DNA of 64,000 bases from an uncultured Finegoldia sp. (GTDB lineage Bacteria > Bacillota > Clostridia > Tissierellales > Peptoniphilaceae). Shown here piece by piece: positions 54,552-64,000 of this stretch (the first letter of the stretch is position 1; every line of letters begins with the position of its first letter). The translations under genes were made by a program, and so were the position numbers. The stretch spans positions 67,597 through 131,596 of the forward strand of contig NZ_CAMXVC010000001.1 in assembly GCF_947252345.1 (NCBI RefSeq), given 5' to 3'. The notes below the pieces were generated by a model. That model searched no databases, was not told where the DNA came from, and was given only the letters and a program-made list of their open reading frames with translations.

Positions 54552-56972
54552 ATGACAGAGAAAAAAATCAACATAAAACCAGCAGATTTGAAAAAAGAAA
54601 TGGAAAGTGCATATTTGGATTATTCTATGAGTGTAATCGTATCTCGTGCGCTACCAGATGTAAGAGACGGACTTAAACCAGTTCACAGACGTATAATCTA
54701 CGGAATGCAACAACAGGGATTGTTCCCAGACAGAAAATACTCCAAGTCCGCAAGACTTGTGGGGGATGTAATGGGTAAATACCACCCACACGGTGACAGC
54801 GCAATCTACGATGCAGTCGTAAGACTCGCACAAGATTTCAATATGAGATATCCACTTGTAGATGGCCAAGGAAACTTCGGCTCAATCGACGGTGACGGAG
54901 CAGCCGCACCACGTTACACAGAGTTGCGTATGGCAAAACTCTCACTCGAAATGTTGCGAGACATCAACAAAGACACAGTTGATTTTCAAGACAACTACGA
55001 CGGAGAAGAACAAGAGCCGGTTGTACTTCCATCGAGATTTCCAAATTTAATCGTAAACGGCTCCAGTGGTATCGCAGTAGGTATGGCAACGAATATGGCG
55101 CCACACAACTTGGGAGAGACAATAGATGCACTAATTGCGACAATCGACAATCCAAACATAACGATTGACGAATTGATGAAACACATCAAAGCACCGGATT
55201 TTCCAACAGGTGCAAACATTATGGGTCTTGACGAAGTCAAAAAAGCCTATAAAACAGGACGTGGCAAAGTCAGATTGAGAGCACAGGCGAGAATCGAAGA
55301 AGTCAAAAACAGATACAAAATTATCGTCACGGAAATCCCATACCAAGTCAACAAAGCAAATCTAATCAAAAAAATCGCAGACCTCGTAAAACAAAAAAAG
55401 ATTGAAGGAATCAGCGATTTGAGAGACGAATCAGACAGAAAAGGTATGAGAATTGTCATAGATATCAAAAGGGATGCAAATCCCAACATCGTACTCAACA
55501 ATCTCTACAAAAACACACAAATGCAGACGACATTCGGCATAATCAACCTTGCACTTGTCAACGGCGTGCCGAAGGTATTGACATTGAAACAACTCATAGA
55601 ATACTACCTCGTTCACCAAGAAATTGTAGTCACGAGAAGATTCCAATTCGATTTGAACAAAGCGAAGGCGAGATTGCACATAGTCGAAGGTTTGTTGAAG
55701 GCAATCGACAACATCGACGAGATAATCCACATCATCAGAACAAGCTACGACGATGCACAAGAAAAATTGATGGCAAAATTTGGATTTTCAGAAATTCAAG
55801 CACAGGCAATATTGGATATGCGACTAAAAAGATTGCAAGGCTTGGAAAAAGAAAAACTACAAGACGAGTTTGACGAGTTGACAGCCACAATCAAAAAAAT
55901 CATCGAAATACTCAACAACAGAAAACTTTTGTTGAACATAATAAAAGAAGAATTGACCGAAATCAAAACAAAATACTCAGACGACAGAAGAACGAAAATC
56001 CTACGAGAAACTTCCGAATTTCAAGATGAAGAATTGATGGAAGAAGAAGATATGTTCATCACCATCACAAACAAAGGCTACATCAAACGAATCTCGACAG
56101 ACGCATACAAAGTTCAACACAGAGGTGGCAAAGGCGTCAACGCAATGGGAATGAAAGACGGAGATTTCATCAAAGATATGTTCTCAACGACGACGCATCA
56201 GGATTTGTTGTTCTTCACAAATACGGGCAAAGTCTACTCACTAAAAGCCTACGAAGTCCCAGAAGCCGGCAGAAGTGCGAGGGGTTCTAACATAATAAAC
56301 CTCATCCAAATAGACGCCAACGAAAGAGTCACACAAGTTCTTGCACTCGACAAAGACAAAGAAAACGACCAATTCATCGTGTTTATGACGAAAAAAGGAA
56401 AAGTAAAGAAGACATCACTTACACTTTACGAAAACATCAGAAAAACCGGAATAATAGCGATAAAATTCGACGAAGAAGACGAATTAATAGATGTAAAATT
56501 AGTTGAAAAAAATGAAAATCTAATAATAGTCACTAAAAATGGAATGAGTTTGCGATTTAACGTAGACCAATTGAGAGATTTGTCGAGAAACGCCATCGGT
56601 GTCAAGGCTATCACATTGAACAAAGACGACGAAGTAATCTCGTTTGAAGTTGTCCAAGACAACGAGTACTTGGCAGTCATCAGCGAAAACGGATACGGAA
56701 AGAAGACTGAATTGTCCAGCTACACACTACAAAACAGAGGCGGAAAAGGAATCAGAACGTACAAGATTGCCAAGAAGACAGGACTTGTAGCGTGTGCAAA
56801 AGCGTTGAAAGACGAAGACGAAATCCTATTGATAAGCAAACAAGCAGAAGTTATAAGAATAAAAGCGAGTGCAATCAGCACACTTTCAAGAGCTACATCC
56901 GGAGTGTTGTTGAAAAACACCGACAAAGGTGAAGATGCAATAGTCGCAGTAGCGAAGTATTTTGAAGAATAA
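54552..56972 (+). CDS. gyrA: DNA gyrase subunit A
   Basis: 806 residues. Catalytic tyrosine in [11 protein letters not shown], quinolone region [15 protein letters not shown] (serine and aspartate sensitive-type residues visible: GDSAIYD), six-bladed C-terminal propeller with the GyrA box RGGKGVN. Starts nine bases after gyrB. Confidence 0.98.
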   Translation: MTEKKINIKPADLKKEMESAYLDYSMSVIVSRALPDVRDGLKPVHRRIIYGMQQQGLFPDRKYSKSARLVGDVMGKYHPHGDSAIYDAVVRLAQDFNMRYPLVDGQGNFGSIDGDGAAAPRYTELRMAKLSLEMLRDINKDTVDFQDNYDGEEQEPVVLPSRFPNLIVNGSSGIAVGMATNMAPHNLGETIDALIATIDNPNITIDELMKHIKAPDFPTGANIMGLDEVKKAYKTGRGKVRLRAQARIEEVKNRYKIIVTEIPYQVNKANLIKKIADLVKQKKIEGISDLRDESDRKGMRIVIDIKRDANPNIVLNNLYKNTQMQTTFGIINLALVNGVPKVLTLKQLIEYYLVHQEIVVTRRFQFDLNKAKARLHIVEGLLKAIDNIDEIIHIIRTSYDDAQEKLMAKFGFSEIQAQAILDMRLKRLQGLEKEKLQDEFDELTATIKKIIEILNNRKLLLNIIKEELTEIKTKYSDDRRTKILRETSEFQDEELMEEEDMFITITNKGYIKRISTDAYKVQHRGGKGVNAMGMKDGDFIKDMFSTTTHQDLLFFTNTGKVYSLKAYEVPEAGRSARGSNIINLIQIDANERVTQVLALDKDKENDQFIVFMTKKGKVKKTSLTLYENIRKTGIIAIKFDEEDELIDVKLVEKNENLIIVTKNGMSLRFNVDQLRDLSRNAIGVKAITLNKDDEVISFEVVQDNEYLAVISENGYGKKTELSSYTLQNRGGKGIRTYKIAKKTGLVACAKALKDEDEILLISKQAEVIRIKASAISTLSRATSGVLLKNTDKGEDAIVAVAKYFEE

Positions 56973-56981
56973 GGAGAATTT

Positions 56982-57296
56982 ATGCAATTAAACTACGATA
57001 TAGTCACAAAAGATGACATCCTTGTCAGAGTTTCGGGCGATTTGGACATCAACTCATGCGATGAATTTCGTGACGATTTAATAGAAGAATACGAAAAACA
57101 CCCATCCGACATAAAAATCGACGCGACGGGATTGGAATTTATCGACTCGACAGGATTGGGCGCACTGATAAAAGTCTACAACGAAATAAAACCCAACAAC
57201 CACAAAATCTACATCGACAACATAAAAAAACACGTCAACAAAGTGTTCACCATCACCGAAATGGACAGAATTTTTGTCATAACAGAGGTGGAATAG
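56982..57296 (+). CDS. rsbV: Anti-sigma factor antagonist (STAS, RsbV/SpoIIAA type)
   Basis: 104 residues, one STAS domain. The phosphorylatable serine is in EFIDSTGLGALI. In the partner-switch scheme the unphosphorylated form binds the anti-sigma kinase and frees the sigma factor. Starts nine bases after gyrA, so it is fused to the replication operon. No RsbU-like phosphatase is in the window. Confidence 0.9.
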   Translation: MQLNYDIVTKDDILVRVSGDLDINSCDEFRDDLIEEYEKHPSDIKIDATGLEFIDSTGLGALIKVYNEIKPNNHKIYIDNIKKHVNKVFTITEMDRIFVITEVE

Positions 57297-57641
57297 ATGG
57301 AAAAGTTCAGACTGTGTTTCGAAAACAAAAAAGAAAATGTATCTCTGATAAGGCTTCAATCGTCGTTCGTAGCGATGAAGTGCGGATTTTCATTGGATGA
57401 CATCGAAGACATCAAATTGTGCACAAGCGAGTGTGTGAATTTGCAAATCGACAAATCCAACACGATAGATGTCACGATGACAATTGACGTTAATTCACTT
57501 GAATTTGTGTTCAAACTAGACGGCACAAACAAAAGAGAACACAACAAAAAAGACGAAATCTCAGAAATGATAATCCAATCGTTGATGGATGATTGCGAGA
57601 TTGACGAAAGCGAGATAAAAATAATCAAGAATAGGAAATAA
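57297..57641 (+). CDS. rsbW: Divergent anti-sigma factor (RsbW/SpoIIAB-like)
   Basis: 114 residues, shorter than RsbW (about 140-160). N-box region KLCTSECVNLQI keeps the Glu and Asn that bind Mg-ATP. The G1 box (DxGxG) after it is poorly conserved (FKLDGTNKREHN), and the G2 segment is hard to see, so kinase activity is doubtful. Placement between the STAS gene and the sigma gene is what identifies it. It may hold sigma without phosphorylating RsbV well. Confidence 0.75.
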   Translation: MEKFRLCFENKKENVSLIRLQSSFVAMKCGFSLDDIEDIKLCTSECVNLQIDKSNTIDVTMTIDVNSLEFVFKLDGTNKREHNKKDEISEMIIQSLMDDCEIDESEIKIIKNRK

Positions 57642-57645
57642 CACG

Positions 57646-58422
57646 ATGGCAAGAAAATCAAAAAAAGCACAAGAACAAGAAAATATTAGAGATTTATTCT
57701 TGAAATTCCAACAAACACGCGACAAAAAAACACGTGACTTACTTGTTGAAAAAAACTTGTACATCGCAGAAATACTCGCCAAAAAATACATTGGAAAGGG
57801 AATCGAGTACGATGATTTGTACCAAGTTGCCTGTATCGGACTGATATATGCGATTGACCGCTACAACCCAGAAAAGGGATTTGAATTTTCGTCGTACGCA
57901 ACGCCGACAATCGTAGGGGAAATCAAAAAATACTTCCGAGACAAAGGCTGGGTGATTAGAGTTCCGAGAAGAATACAAGAGCTCAACAAAAAAGTCTCCG
58001 ACGCCAAGACGTATTTGTCGCAGACGATGCAGAAATCCCCGACAGTCGAAGACATCGCAGACTACTTGTCCATCACAAACGAAGAAGTGTTGGAAGTGTT
58101 GGAAGGGGCGAAAGTCTACGCACCGCAGTCGTTGGACCAATCAGTCGACCAAACAAACGACGACAAGGAAACGAACCTCAACGAATTGATAGGCGCCGAA
58201 GACAAGGATATGCTCAGATTTGAAAACAGGGATTTAATCAACAGATGTATGGCAAATCTCAACACAGTTGAAAAGAAAATCCTACTCGGACGATATTTTG
58301 ACAACAAAACGCAAATCTCGATAGCAAAAGAACTCGAAATATCGCAGATGACAGTCAGCAGAATGGAAAAGAAAATCCTCAAAAAATTCAAAGCTGCAAT
58401 GAAAGAACAAATGGAATACTAA
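57646..58422 (+). CDS. SigB/SigF/SigG-type RNA polymerase sigma factor
   Basis: 258 residues. Region 2 (EYDDLYQVACIGLIYAIDRYNPEKGFEFSSYA split over its conserved parts), region 3 (SPTVEDIADYLSITNEEV) and region 4 (QISIAKELEISQMTVSRMEKKIL). Third gene of the rsbV-rsbW-sig cassette, so it is the controlled sigma factor, likely for stress. A strong terminator ends the operon right after it. Confidence 0.93.
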   Translation: MARKSKKAQEQENIRDLFLKFQQTRDKKTRDLLVEKNLYIAEILAKKYIGKGIEYDDLYQVACIGLIYAIDRYNPEKGFEFSSYATPTIVGEIKKYFRDKGWVIRVPRRIQELNKKVSDAKTYLSQTMQKSPTVEDIADYLSITNEEVLEVLEGAKVYAPQSLDQSVDQTNDDKETNLNELIGAEDKDMLRFENRDLINRCMANLNTVEKKILLGRYFDNKTQISIAKELEISQMTVSRMEKKILKKFKAAMKEQMEY

Positions 58423-58440
58423 TGGACAACAAAAACAACA

Positions 58441-58469
58441 AAGAGTGGAACGAAAAATCCACTCTTTTT
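58441..58469 (+). terminator. Terminator of the dnaN-gyrA-sig operon
   Basis: AAGAGTGGA / TCCACTCTT, then T-run. Confidence 0.9.
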
Positions 58470-58514
58470 GCAAACCCATTTAACTGATTTGAACTGACAA
58501 AAAGGAGTCACAAA

Positions 58515-59873
58515 ATGAGAATCGAAAAAGACAGCATAGGAGAAATCGAAGTAGAAGACAGTGTTTTGTGGGGAGCACAAACACAACGAAGCTACAACAA
58601 TTTCAAGATAGGAACAGAAAAAATGCCAATGGAGGTAATCAAAGCACTCACAAGATTGAAAAAAGCCTGTGCCATCTCCAACAACAAATTGGGAAAACTC
58701 ACAGACGAAAAGAAAGAATTGATAGTGACAGCCTGCGACGAAATCCTCCAAGGAAAACACGACTGTGAATTTCCACTAGCTGTGTGGCAGACAGGCTCAG
58801 GAACACAATCCAATATGAACGTCAACGAAGTAATCTCGCACATAGCCAACAAAAAAAAGGGCGACAACATCATACACCCCAACGATGACGTCAACAAATC
58901 ACAAAGCTCCAACGACATATTTCCATCGGCAATCCACATCGCACTCAAACACAAAATCGACACAGAATTGATACAAGAATTGGAAAAAACAGAAAAAGTA
59001 CTCGAACAACTGATGAAAGACAACAAAGACATCATCAAAATCGGACGAACACACTTGCAAGACGCCGTGCCACTAAGATTGTCGCAGGAAATATCCGGAT
59101 GGCTTTATATGATAAAAAAAGCAAAACAACACATCATTGAAGCGAGCAAATCGCTCAACGAACTAGCCATCGGAGCGACAGCAGTCGGCACAGGACTCAA
59201 CGCAGTAGAAGGATTCGACCAAATGGTCGTAGACGAAATCAACAGCCAAATTGACCAAGAATTTGTCACAGCAGAAAACAAATTTCACGCACTCACATCG
59301 AAAGACGCCATAAGCTACACCCACGGAGCGTTGACATCACTTGCCAACAACCTACTCAAAATAGCAAACGACGTCAGATTTTTGGCAAGCGGGCCACGCT
59401 GTGGAATCGGCGAATTGACAATACCGGCAAACGAACCCGGATCATCAATAATGCCCGGCAAAGTCAACCCGACACAGGCAGAAGCGTTGACAATGGTCTG
59501 CGTGCAAATAATCGGCAACAACACGACAATCCAAGTCGCAGCAAGCCAAGGCAATTTCGAACTCAACGTATATATGCCCGTCATAATCTACAACGCACTA
59601 CAATCAGTCACACTCATCAAAGACGCAGTCAAATCATTCACCGACAACTGTCTTCGAGGACTCCAACCAAACAGAGAAGTCATCGAATATTACCTGAACA
59701 ACTCACTGATGCTAGTCACAGCACTCAACAGCAAAATAGGCTACGACAAAGCAGCAACCATAGCAAAATACGCCCACAAAAACAACACAACACTCAAACA
59801 AGCAGCACTAGAATTGCAAATTCTCACTACAGAAGAATTTGACCAATATGTAGACCCAAATAAAATGTGTTAA
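58515..59873 (+). CDS. fumC: Fumarate hydratase class II
   Basis: 452 residues. Fumarase/aspartase signature GSSIMPGKVNP, WQTGSGTQSNMNVNEVI, SQSSNDIFPSA and GRTHLQDAVP are all present. The TGSGTQ(S/T)NMN form favours fumarase over aspartase. Interconverts fumarate and malate; with pyruvate carboxylase it suggests a reductive C4 branch. SD AAAGGAGTCAC. Own transcript. Confidence 0.95.
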   Translation: MRIEKDSIGEIEVEDSVLWGAQTQRSYNNFKIGTEKMPMEVIKALTRLKKACAISNNKLGKLTDEKKELIVTACDEILQGKHDCEFPLAVWQTGSGTQSNMNVNEVISHIANKKKGDNIIHPNDDVNKSQSSNDIFPSAIHIALKHKIDTELIQELEKTEKVLEQLMKDNKDIIKIGRTHLQDAVPLRLSQEISGWLYMIKKAKQHIIEASKSLNELAIGATAVGTGLNAVEGFDQMVVDEINSQIDQEFVTAENKFHALTSKDAISYTHGALTSLANNLLKIANDVRFLASGPRCGIGELTIPANEPGSSIMPGKVNPTQAEALTMVCVQIIGNNTTIQVAASQGNFELNVYMPVIIYNALQSVTLIKDAVKSFTDNCLRGLQPNREVIEYYLNNSLMLVTALNSKIGYDKAATIAKYAHKNNTTLKQAALELQILTTEEFDQYVDPNKMC

Positions 59874-59943
59874 AAAAAATAAAATTGAAAAAAACAAAAA
59901 CAAAATATATAATAAAATAAACAGATAACTCGGGGGGAGAACA

Positions 59944-60171
59944 ATGAAACAAATAATGGGCAAGTGCCTTCTGATATTTACAACAGCAGTTGTATCATTG
60001 ATGGGGACAATTAGCTATGCCGACAAACAAATCACGACAGCGAAGAAAATAAAAACACTACCACAAGCAGGCATCGACAACGAACACATACTCATAAGCA
60101 TAATATGCCTAATAATAATCACAGGAGCGTTCTTCATATTCTTCAAAAAAAAAGAGAATAAACAACAATAA
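59944..60171 (+). CDS. Minimal sortase substrate (75 residues, LPQAG)
   Basis: Signal peptide (MKQIMGKCLLIFTTAVVSLMGTISYA, shown by its KCLLIF...SYA pattern) cleaved near residue 26, then only about 14 residues (DKQITTAKKIKT) before a sorting signal LPQAG (residues 39-43), a membrane helix (about 49-66) and basic tail KKKENKQQ. SD GGGGGGAGAAC. If processed by sortase it leaves a peptide of under 20 residues on the wall. It is either a real short wall peptide or the fused ends of a surface protein that lost its middle; the signal peptide style matches the next gene. Confidence 0.75.
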   Translation: MKQIMGKCLLIFTTAVVSLMGTISYADKQITTAKKIKTLPQAGIDNEHILISIICLIIITGAFFIFFKKKENKQQ

Positions 60172-60543
60172 AAACAAGTGCCGAAAAGCACCAATATCAC
60201 AACCACAAAAGTATGCAGATTTAAAAGGAGATTTTTCCAAAAAATCGAACCGATTTTAAAACATCCCCGACAAATCTGGCATACTTTTTTTTGCACAAAT
60301 CCCATCACAACACAAAAAAACAAAGCATTTATTATACAAAAATATTCAATACAAAAAAACATCGCACAATCAAAACCCTCGCACAAAAACGAGAGAAAAA
60401 CTTGACTTTTTTGGCGAAATGTACTACGGTAGAAGTAAAGCGAAATATTTTATTTTCATAAACAAACATTTAACAAAATGAATAAAATTCACGAAAATAT
60501 TTCACACATCGAAAATAAGGGAAAGAACAAAAAAGGAGATTTT
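60172..60543. other. Intergenic stretch with a large hairpin and a promoter
   Basis: 372 bases. Holds the long stem at 60209-60293 (listed separately). A possible promoter TTGACT, 17 bases, TACGGT starts near 60402; its -10 is weak. SD AAAAAGGAG precedes the surface protein ATG at 60544. Confidence 0.5.
60209..60293 (+). terminator. Long-range hairpin ending in T-run
   Basis: AAGTATGCAGATTT (60209-60222) pairs with AAATCTGGCATACTT (60272-60286, one bulge), enclosing AAAATCG/CGATTTT. Eight T follow. Terminator of the mini sortase substrate gene or the 3' part of a small RNA. The loop carries an AAAGGAG like the one before the next gene. Confidence 0.6.
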
Positions 60544-63500
60544 ATGAAAAACAACGCTAACAATAGCAAATCAAATATTTTGAAAAAAACCTGCCAATGC
60601 CTCTTGACAACAGCACTTGTCATTCCAGCATTGACAAGCGTAAGCTATGCTGAACAAATCAATCAAAATGTTCAACAACACATTGAAGATAAAATTCAAG
60701 AAAACAACAAGCAACAACAAGCAACAAGCAACAGCAAGCAACAGGAACAATCAACAGAAAAAAGTAACAACAAGCAACAACAATCAAAGCTAAATGCAAT
60801 TGAGGGACAAGTAAATCCACAAACAACTGAAGAACAAAAGTCGACATCGGACGAACAACAAGCTCCTAAAAAGCAAATGCCACAAAATCCATCACAAAGT
60901 GAATTGTCAGCAACAATTGAATCAAAATCAGCACCAGAAGCACTTATGGGTTCATCACGAAGTGCAACTGCCAATGATGTTCCACTTGCATTAACTGAAG
61001 AACTAACTACAGCCACAAAAACCATTAAAGGCACAGCAAATAAAGGGACATTTATCGAAATTTATAGAGGAAATGAATTATTAGGTAAAACTAAAGGTAG
61101 CGAAACTTGGTCATATTTCTTAAGCAGAAAAAAATTAAATTTAGGAGATACAATCAGAGTAGTAGAATATGTTATGAAAAGCAAACAACCAACAGGAAGA
61201 GAAGCAACAGCAACTGTAGGAGAACCAATAGCGGATACGGTTGGTGAGATTAAACAACCACCTATTGCCGATAAATCCATTCTAGTGCCAAGTTTAGAGA
61301 ACACAGGAGTTGGCGAAGCAAAAATAATCGAGAAACTAAAAGAAGCCAACCCTACGATTGCAGACAAAATGCGAGAACTTTCATTTTATGTAGGGAATAT
61401 GAAATCTAACACTGCTTACTTGGTGTTTACAGACTCATCCAGAAGACAATTGACTTACACAAAATCCGTATTCAAAGAAGCAGAAGTATCGACACCTGCT
61501 ACAGTCAATCCGATATATCCGGGAGCGAGAGTCATCACTGGAAAGGTAACTCCTGGAACAAAGGTTAAAAGAATAATTGGAAATTTTGAAACAAAACACA
61601 ACACATTTATAGATATACCTGTAAATCAAGATGGCACATTCACATACGAGATACCAGAAGATGAAAATATACAAACAATCAAGATTTACACCGAAGAACA
61701 AGGCAAGGTAGAAATCAAAAATGACCATAGCGTCGGCGAATTTAAACCCAACAAGACTGTAGTAGTCAATCCAAGTGAGATAAATGAAACAGAAAAAGCA
61801 AATGTAATACAAAAAATAAAAGACAAGGTAAAAGAAGATTACAAGATTGCCGATGAGCCAACTGTTACTATCGAAAACGGCAAGGCAACAGTCAAGAAAA
61901 ACAATAAAGTAATAGGTGTTTTCGAAATTTCTGGATTCTTAGTCAAAAAAGTAAAAAACCCAACAGTCACTCCGGACACAACATCTGGAAAAGTCACTGT
62001 CACTCCTGACAGTACTGATGATATGGCGACAAGTATGGACATAACTTACACACCGAATGCAGAAAACGCACAACCTACAACTGTCACAGCGAAAAAAGAA
62101 AACAGAACATGGACATTTGATGGAGAAACACCAAAAGGTTTCACAATAGACGGAAGTACAGGAGTTGTCACAATAGAAAAAGGCCACGCCAAAGAAGGAG
62201 AAAATGTCACAGCCGTAATCAGAGGACAAATCGAAGAAAACAAATCTGATAAAAAATCAGGTCAAGTTCCGGACAAGACAGCTCCACAAAAGCCAACGTT
62301 CACAGTTGACGATAAAACAGGAGATATAACTGTAATTCCACCAACTGATTCAGACCTCGAAAAAATCGAAGTTAAATATAAAGGAAAAGATGAACAAGAA
62401 AAAACTGTAACAGTTCAAAAAGGCAATGACGGAAATTGGACTGCAACACCTAGTGGTTTAGCTGTTAATGTAAAAGAAGGTAAAATTATAATTTCAGCAG
62501 ACAAAATCAAACCGGGACAAGAATTTTCTGTAAGAGCTTTTGATAAGTCAGGCAATGATTCACAACCACAAACAGAAACATCAAAACCATCTAGTCCAAC
62601 AGTTGTTGTAAATGACGGTGCGACAGAAATCACACCAGTAGGTGATGTCGACGGAATGGAAATAACATACACACCAGCTGGTCAAAATGATTCTATAACT
62701 GTAAAAGTCAAGAAAAATGGAAACAACTGGGAAATTGACGGCACAACACCTGATGGAGTATCTATCGACAAGGGAGTTGTGACAATTGCCAAGGGCAAAG
62801 CAAAAGACGACTCAGAAATAACGGCGATTTCCAAGATAATTGTAGGAAATGAGGAAATAAAATCTGTCAATGCAACAGGAAAAGCGCCAGACACAACAGC
62901 ACCACAAAAGCCAACAGTTGAAGCAAAACTCGACGGAACGATTAGTGTTACTCCACCAACTGATGCTGATGTTACTACAGTGGAAGTTTCCTATGTGGAC
63001 AAAGATGGAAACAAAAAAACAGCTACTGCAACAAAAGGCGATGATGGATGGACAATTTCACAAGTTGAAGGAGTTTCTGTTGATAAAAATAGTGGCGTAA
63101 TCACAATCGCAGACGGAACTACAAAAATAAAGACTGAGGTAAACGCAACAGCCAAGGACAAGACGGGAAACACATCACAAAAAGCAACAGCAACAGCCAA
63201 AACTCTTGCTGAAAGAAACGACCCAATTGTTCCGAAAGAAAAGACAAAGGTTGTTAACACATCAAAATTAACTGAAGATGAACAAAAAGAAGTTAAAAAA
63301 TCAATCGAGGACAACAACAAAGACCAAGGTAAGAGCAAATTCCCAGACGGAACAGAAATTACAGTGGCAGAAGATGGAAAGGCAACAATAAAATACAAAG
63401 ACGGTTCAGTAGATGAAATTCCGGCTAACCAATTAGTTGAAAAGAAAACTGATACAACAACAACACCAGGAACAACACCGGGAACGACACCGGGAACGAC

Positions 63501-64000
63501 ACCAGGAGCAACACCGGGAACAACACCAGGAACGACACCGGGAACGACACCAGGAACGACACCAGGAGCAACACCGGGAACAACACCAGGAGCAACACCA
63601 GGAACGACACCGGGAACAACACCAGGAGCAACACCAGGAACGACACCGGGAACGACACCAGGAACGACTCCAGGAACGACTCCAGGAACAACACCGGGAA
63701 CAACACCGGGAACAACACCGGGAACAACACCGGGAGGAAACACGACACCGAGCGTTCCAGGAAATACAACTCCTCAGGAAAATTCGAATGGAAACTCATC
63801 GGATAATAACAACAAACCATCAGATGACAACAAACCATCAGGTGACAACAAACCATCTGACGATAAAAAACCATCCGAAGATAAAAAACCATCCGAAGAC
63901 AACAAACAAAACGAAGTTGACAAAAAGCCATTGGAAAAAGAAAATAACAATTCAGTAGCGACGAAGGAAACTAAAAAGTACAAGAACGCCGACAAAGACA
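60544..64000 (+). CDS. Large exported surface protein with Ig-like domains and PGTT repeats (3' end outside window)
   Basis: 1152 codons visible with no stop. Signal peptide to about residue 36 (LTSVSYA before EQINQ). Then a Gln/Lys/Ser-rich low-complexity stretch (about 40-115), a first globular part, a Rib-like segment (NPSEINETEKANVIQKI), several Ig-like beta domains, some with APQKPT linkers and TPDGVSIDKGVVTIAKG-type motifs (about 460-890), a second Rib-like segment (TSKLTEDEQKEVKKSIED, TIKYKDGSVDEIP), the PGTT repeat, and KPSDDN-type repeats. A wall anchor is expected beyond the window. Likely an adhesin; ligand unknown. Confidence 0.88.
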   Translation, partial: MKNNANNSKSNILKKTCQCLLTTALVIPALTSVSYAEQINQNVQQHIEDKIQENNKQQQATSNSKQQEQSTEKSNNKQQQSKLNAIEGQVNPQTTEEQKSTSDEQQAPKKQMPQNPSQSELSATIESKSAPEALMGSSRSATANDVPLALTEELTTATKTIKGTANKGTFIEIYRGNELLGKTKGSETWSYFLSRKKLNLGDTIRVVEYVMKSKQPTGREATATVGEPIADTVGEIKQPPIADKSILVPSLENTGVGEAKIIEKLKEANPTIADKMRELSFYVGNMKSNTAYLVFTDSSRRQLTYTKSVFKEAEVSTPATVNPIYPGARVITGKVTPGTKVKRIIGNFETKHNTFIDIPVNQDGTFTYEIPEDENIQTIKIYTEEQGKVEIKNDHSVGEFKPNKTVVVNPSEINETEKANVIQKIKDKVKEDYKIADEPTVTIENGKATVKKNNKVIGVFEISGFLVKKVKNPTVTPDTTSGKVTVTPDSTDDMATSMDITYTPNAENAQPTTVTAKKENRTWTFDGETPKGFTIDGSTGVVTIEKGHAKEGENVTAVIRGQIEENKSDKKSGQVPDKTAPQKPTFTVDDKTGDITVIPPTDSDLEKIEVKYKGKDEQEKTVTVQKGNDGNWTATPSGLAVNVKEGKIIISADKIKPGQEFSVRAFDKSGNDSQPQTETSKPSSPTVVVNDGATEITPVGDVDGMEITYTPAGQNDSITVKVKKNGNNWEIDGTTPDGVSIDKGVVTIAKGKAKDDSEITAISKIIVGNEEIKSVNATGKAPDTTAPQKPTVEAKLDGTISVTPPTDADVTTVEVSYVDKDGNKKTATATKGDDGWTISQVEGVSVDKNSGVITIADGTTKIKTEVNATAKDKTGNTSQKATATAKTLAERNDPIVPKEKTKVVNTSKLTEDEQKEVKKSIEDNNKDQGKSKFPDGTEITVAEDGKATIKYKDGSVDEIPANQLVEKKTDTTTTPGTTPGTTPGTTPGATPGTTPGTTPGTTPGTTPGATPGTTPGATPGTTPGTTPGATPGTTPGTTPGTTPGTTPGTTPGTTPGTTPGTTPGGNTTPSVPGNTTPQENSNGNSSDNNNKPSDDNKPSGDNKPSDDKKPSEDKKPSEDNKQNEVDKKPLEKENNNSVATKETKKYKNADKD
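63467..63743 (+). repeat. 12-bp tandem repeat coding (PGTT)n
   Basis: About 22 units of ggaac(a/g)acaccg variants, four residues each (PGTT, sometimes PGAT). Unit length is a multiple of three, so gain or loss of units keeps the frame. Makes an extended Thr/Pro stalk. Confidence 0.95.

Noticed and set aside
58515..59873. Aspartate ammonia-lyase instead of fumarase
   Set aside because: The TGSGTQSNMN segment and overall motif pattern fit class II fumarase better; the two families share the GSSIMPGKVNP signature, so that motif alone was not used.
63467..63743. Collagen-like region
   Set aside because: The period is four residues (PGTT), not the Gly-X-Y triplet needed for a collagen helix.
62991..63931. 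Long open frames on the minus strand and in another plus frame over the PGTT and Ser/Asp repeats
   Set aside because: They are by-products of a 12-bp repeat without stops in other frames. The true frame is the one with a signal peptide from 60544.

Overview
The window is an AT-rich chromosome segment from a low-GC Gram-positive anaerobe and it contains the replication origin. Gene order around dnaA, glycine-reductase-type genes with an in-frame UGA, rubrerythrin, LPxTG-like surface proteins and the general codon style point to the Peptoniphilaceae, most like Finegoldia. That placement is an inference from content; no 16S gene is present. I see no tRNA, rRNA, CRISPR array or intact insertion sequence.

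Left arm (1-44.6 kb). It opens with the 3' part of pyruvate carboxylase. Then come lipoproteins, an orphan MazE-type antitoxin, PanE, a CBS-containing pyrophosphatase, and a cysteine hydrolase whose 3' end has been duplicated around an inserted NERD-domain gene. After these lie the tRNA thiolation pair mnmA/nifS, a CPBP protease, a YitT protein preceded by an unidentified structured RNA, rubrerythrin, an orphan G5-domain gene and a pseudopilin cassette. A glycine/sarcosine/betaine-reductase component B operon (grdX-grdE-grdB-ykvI-crp) follows; grdB needs selenocysteine. Next are traX, selU (tRNA selenouridine synthase), pta, a second cysteine desulfurase, fchA, parB/parA with three parS sites, cinA, rsmG, mnmG and mnmE. 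A sigma54-type activator without GAFTGA precedes an ureohydrolase/YjiH operon, and then comes the conserved jag-yidC-yidD-rnpA-rpmH cluster.

Origin (44.6-50.0 kb). Between rpmH and dnaA sits an accessory island of about 3.2 kb: arsR plus an arsenite methyltransferase whose third conserved cysteine appears to be selenocysteine (in-frame UGA with a SECIS-like hairpin), then an EcoRI-type restriction-modification pair. DnaA boxes flank dnaA on both sides. DnaA-trio-like repeats lie in the dnaA-dnaN gap, giving a bipartite B. subtilis-like oriC.

Right arm (50-64 kb). dnaN-rlbA-recF-remB-gyrB-gyrA runs straight into an rsbV-rsbW-sigma factor module ending at a strong terminator. Fumarase follows. 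Then come a 75-residue minimal sortase substrate and a large exported surface protein with Ig-like domains and a 12-bp PGTT-coding repeat; this last gene runs off the window end.

Selenium recurs in the window: selenocysteine in GrdB, probable selenocysteine in ArsM, and selenouridine made by SelU. The U34 wobble-modification genes (mnmA, mnmE, mnmG, selU) are all present.
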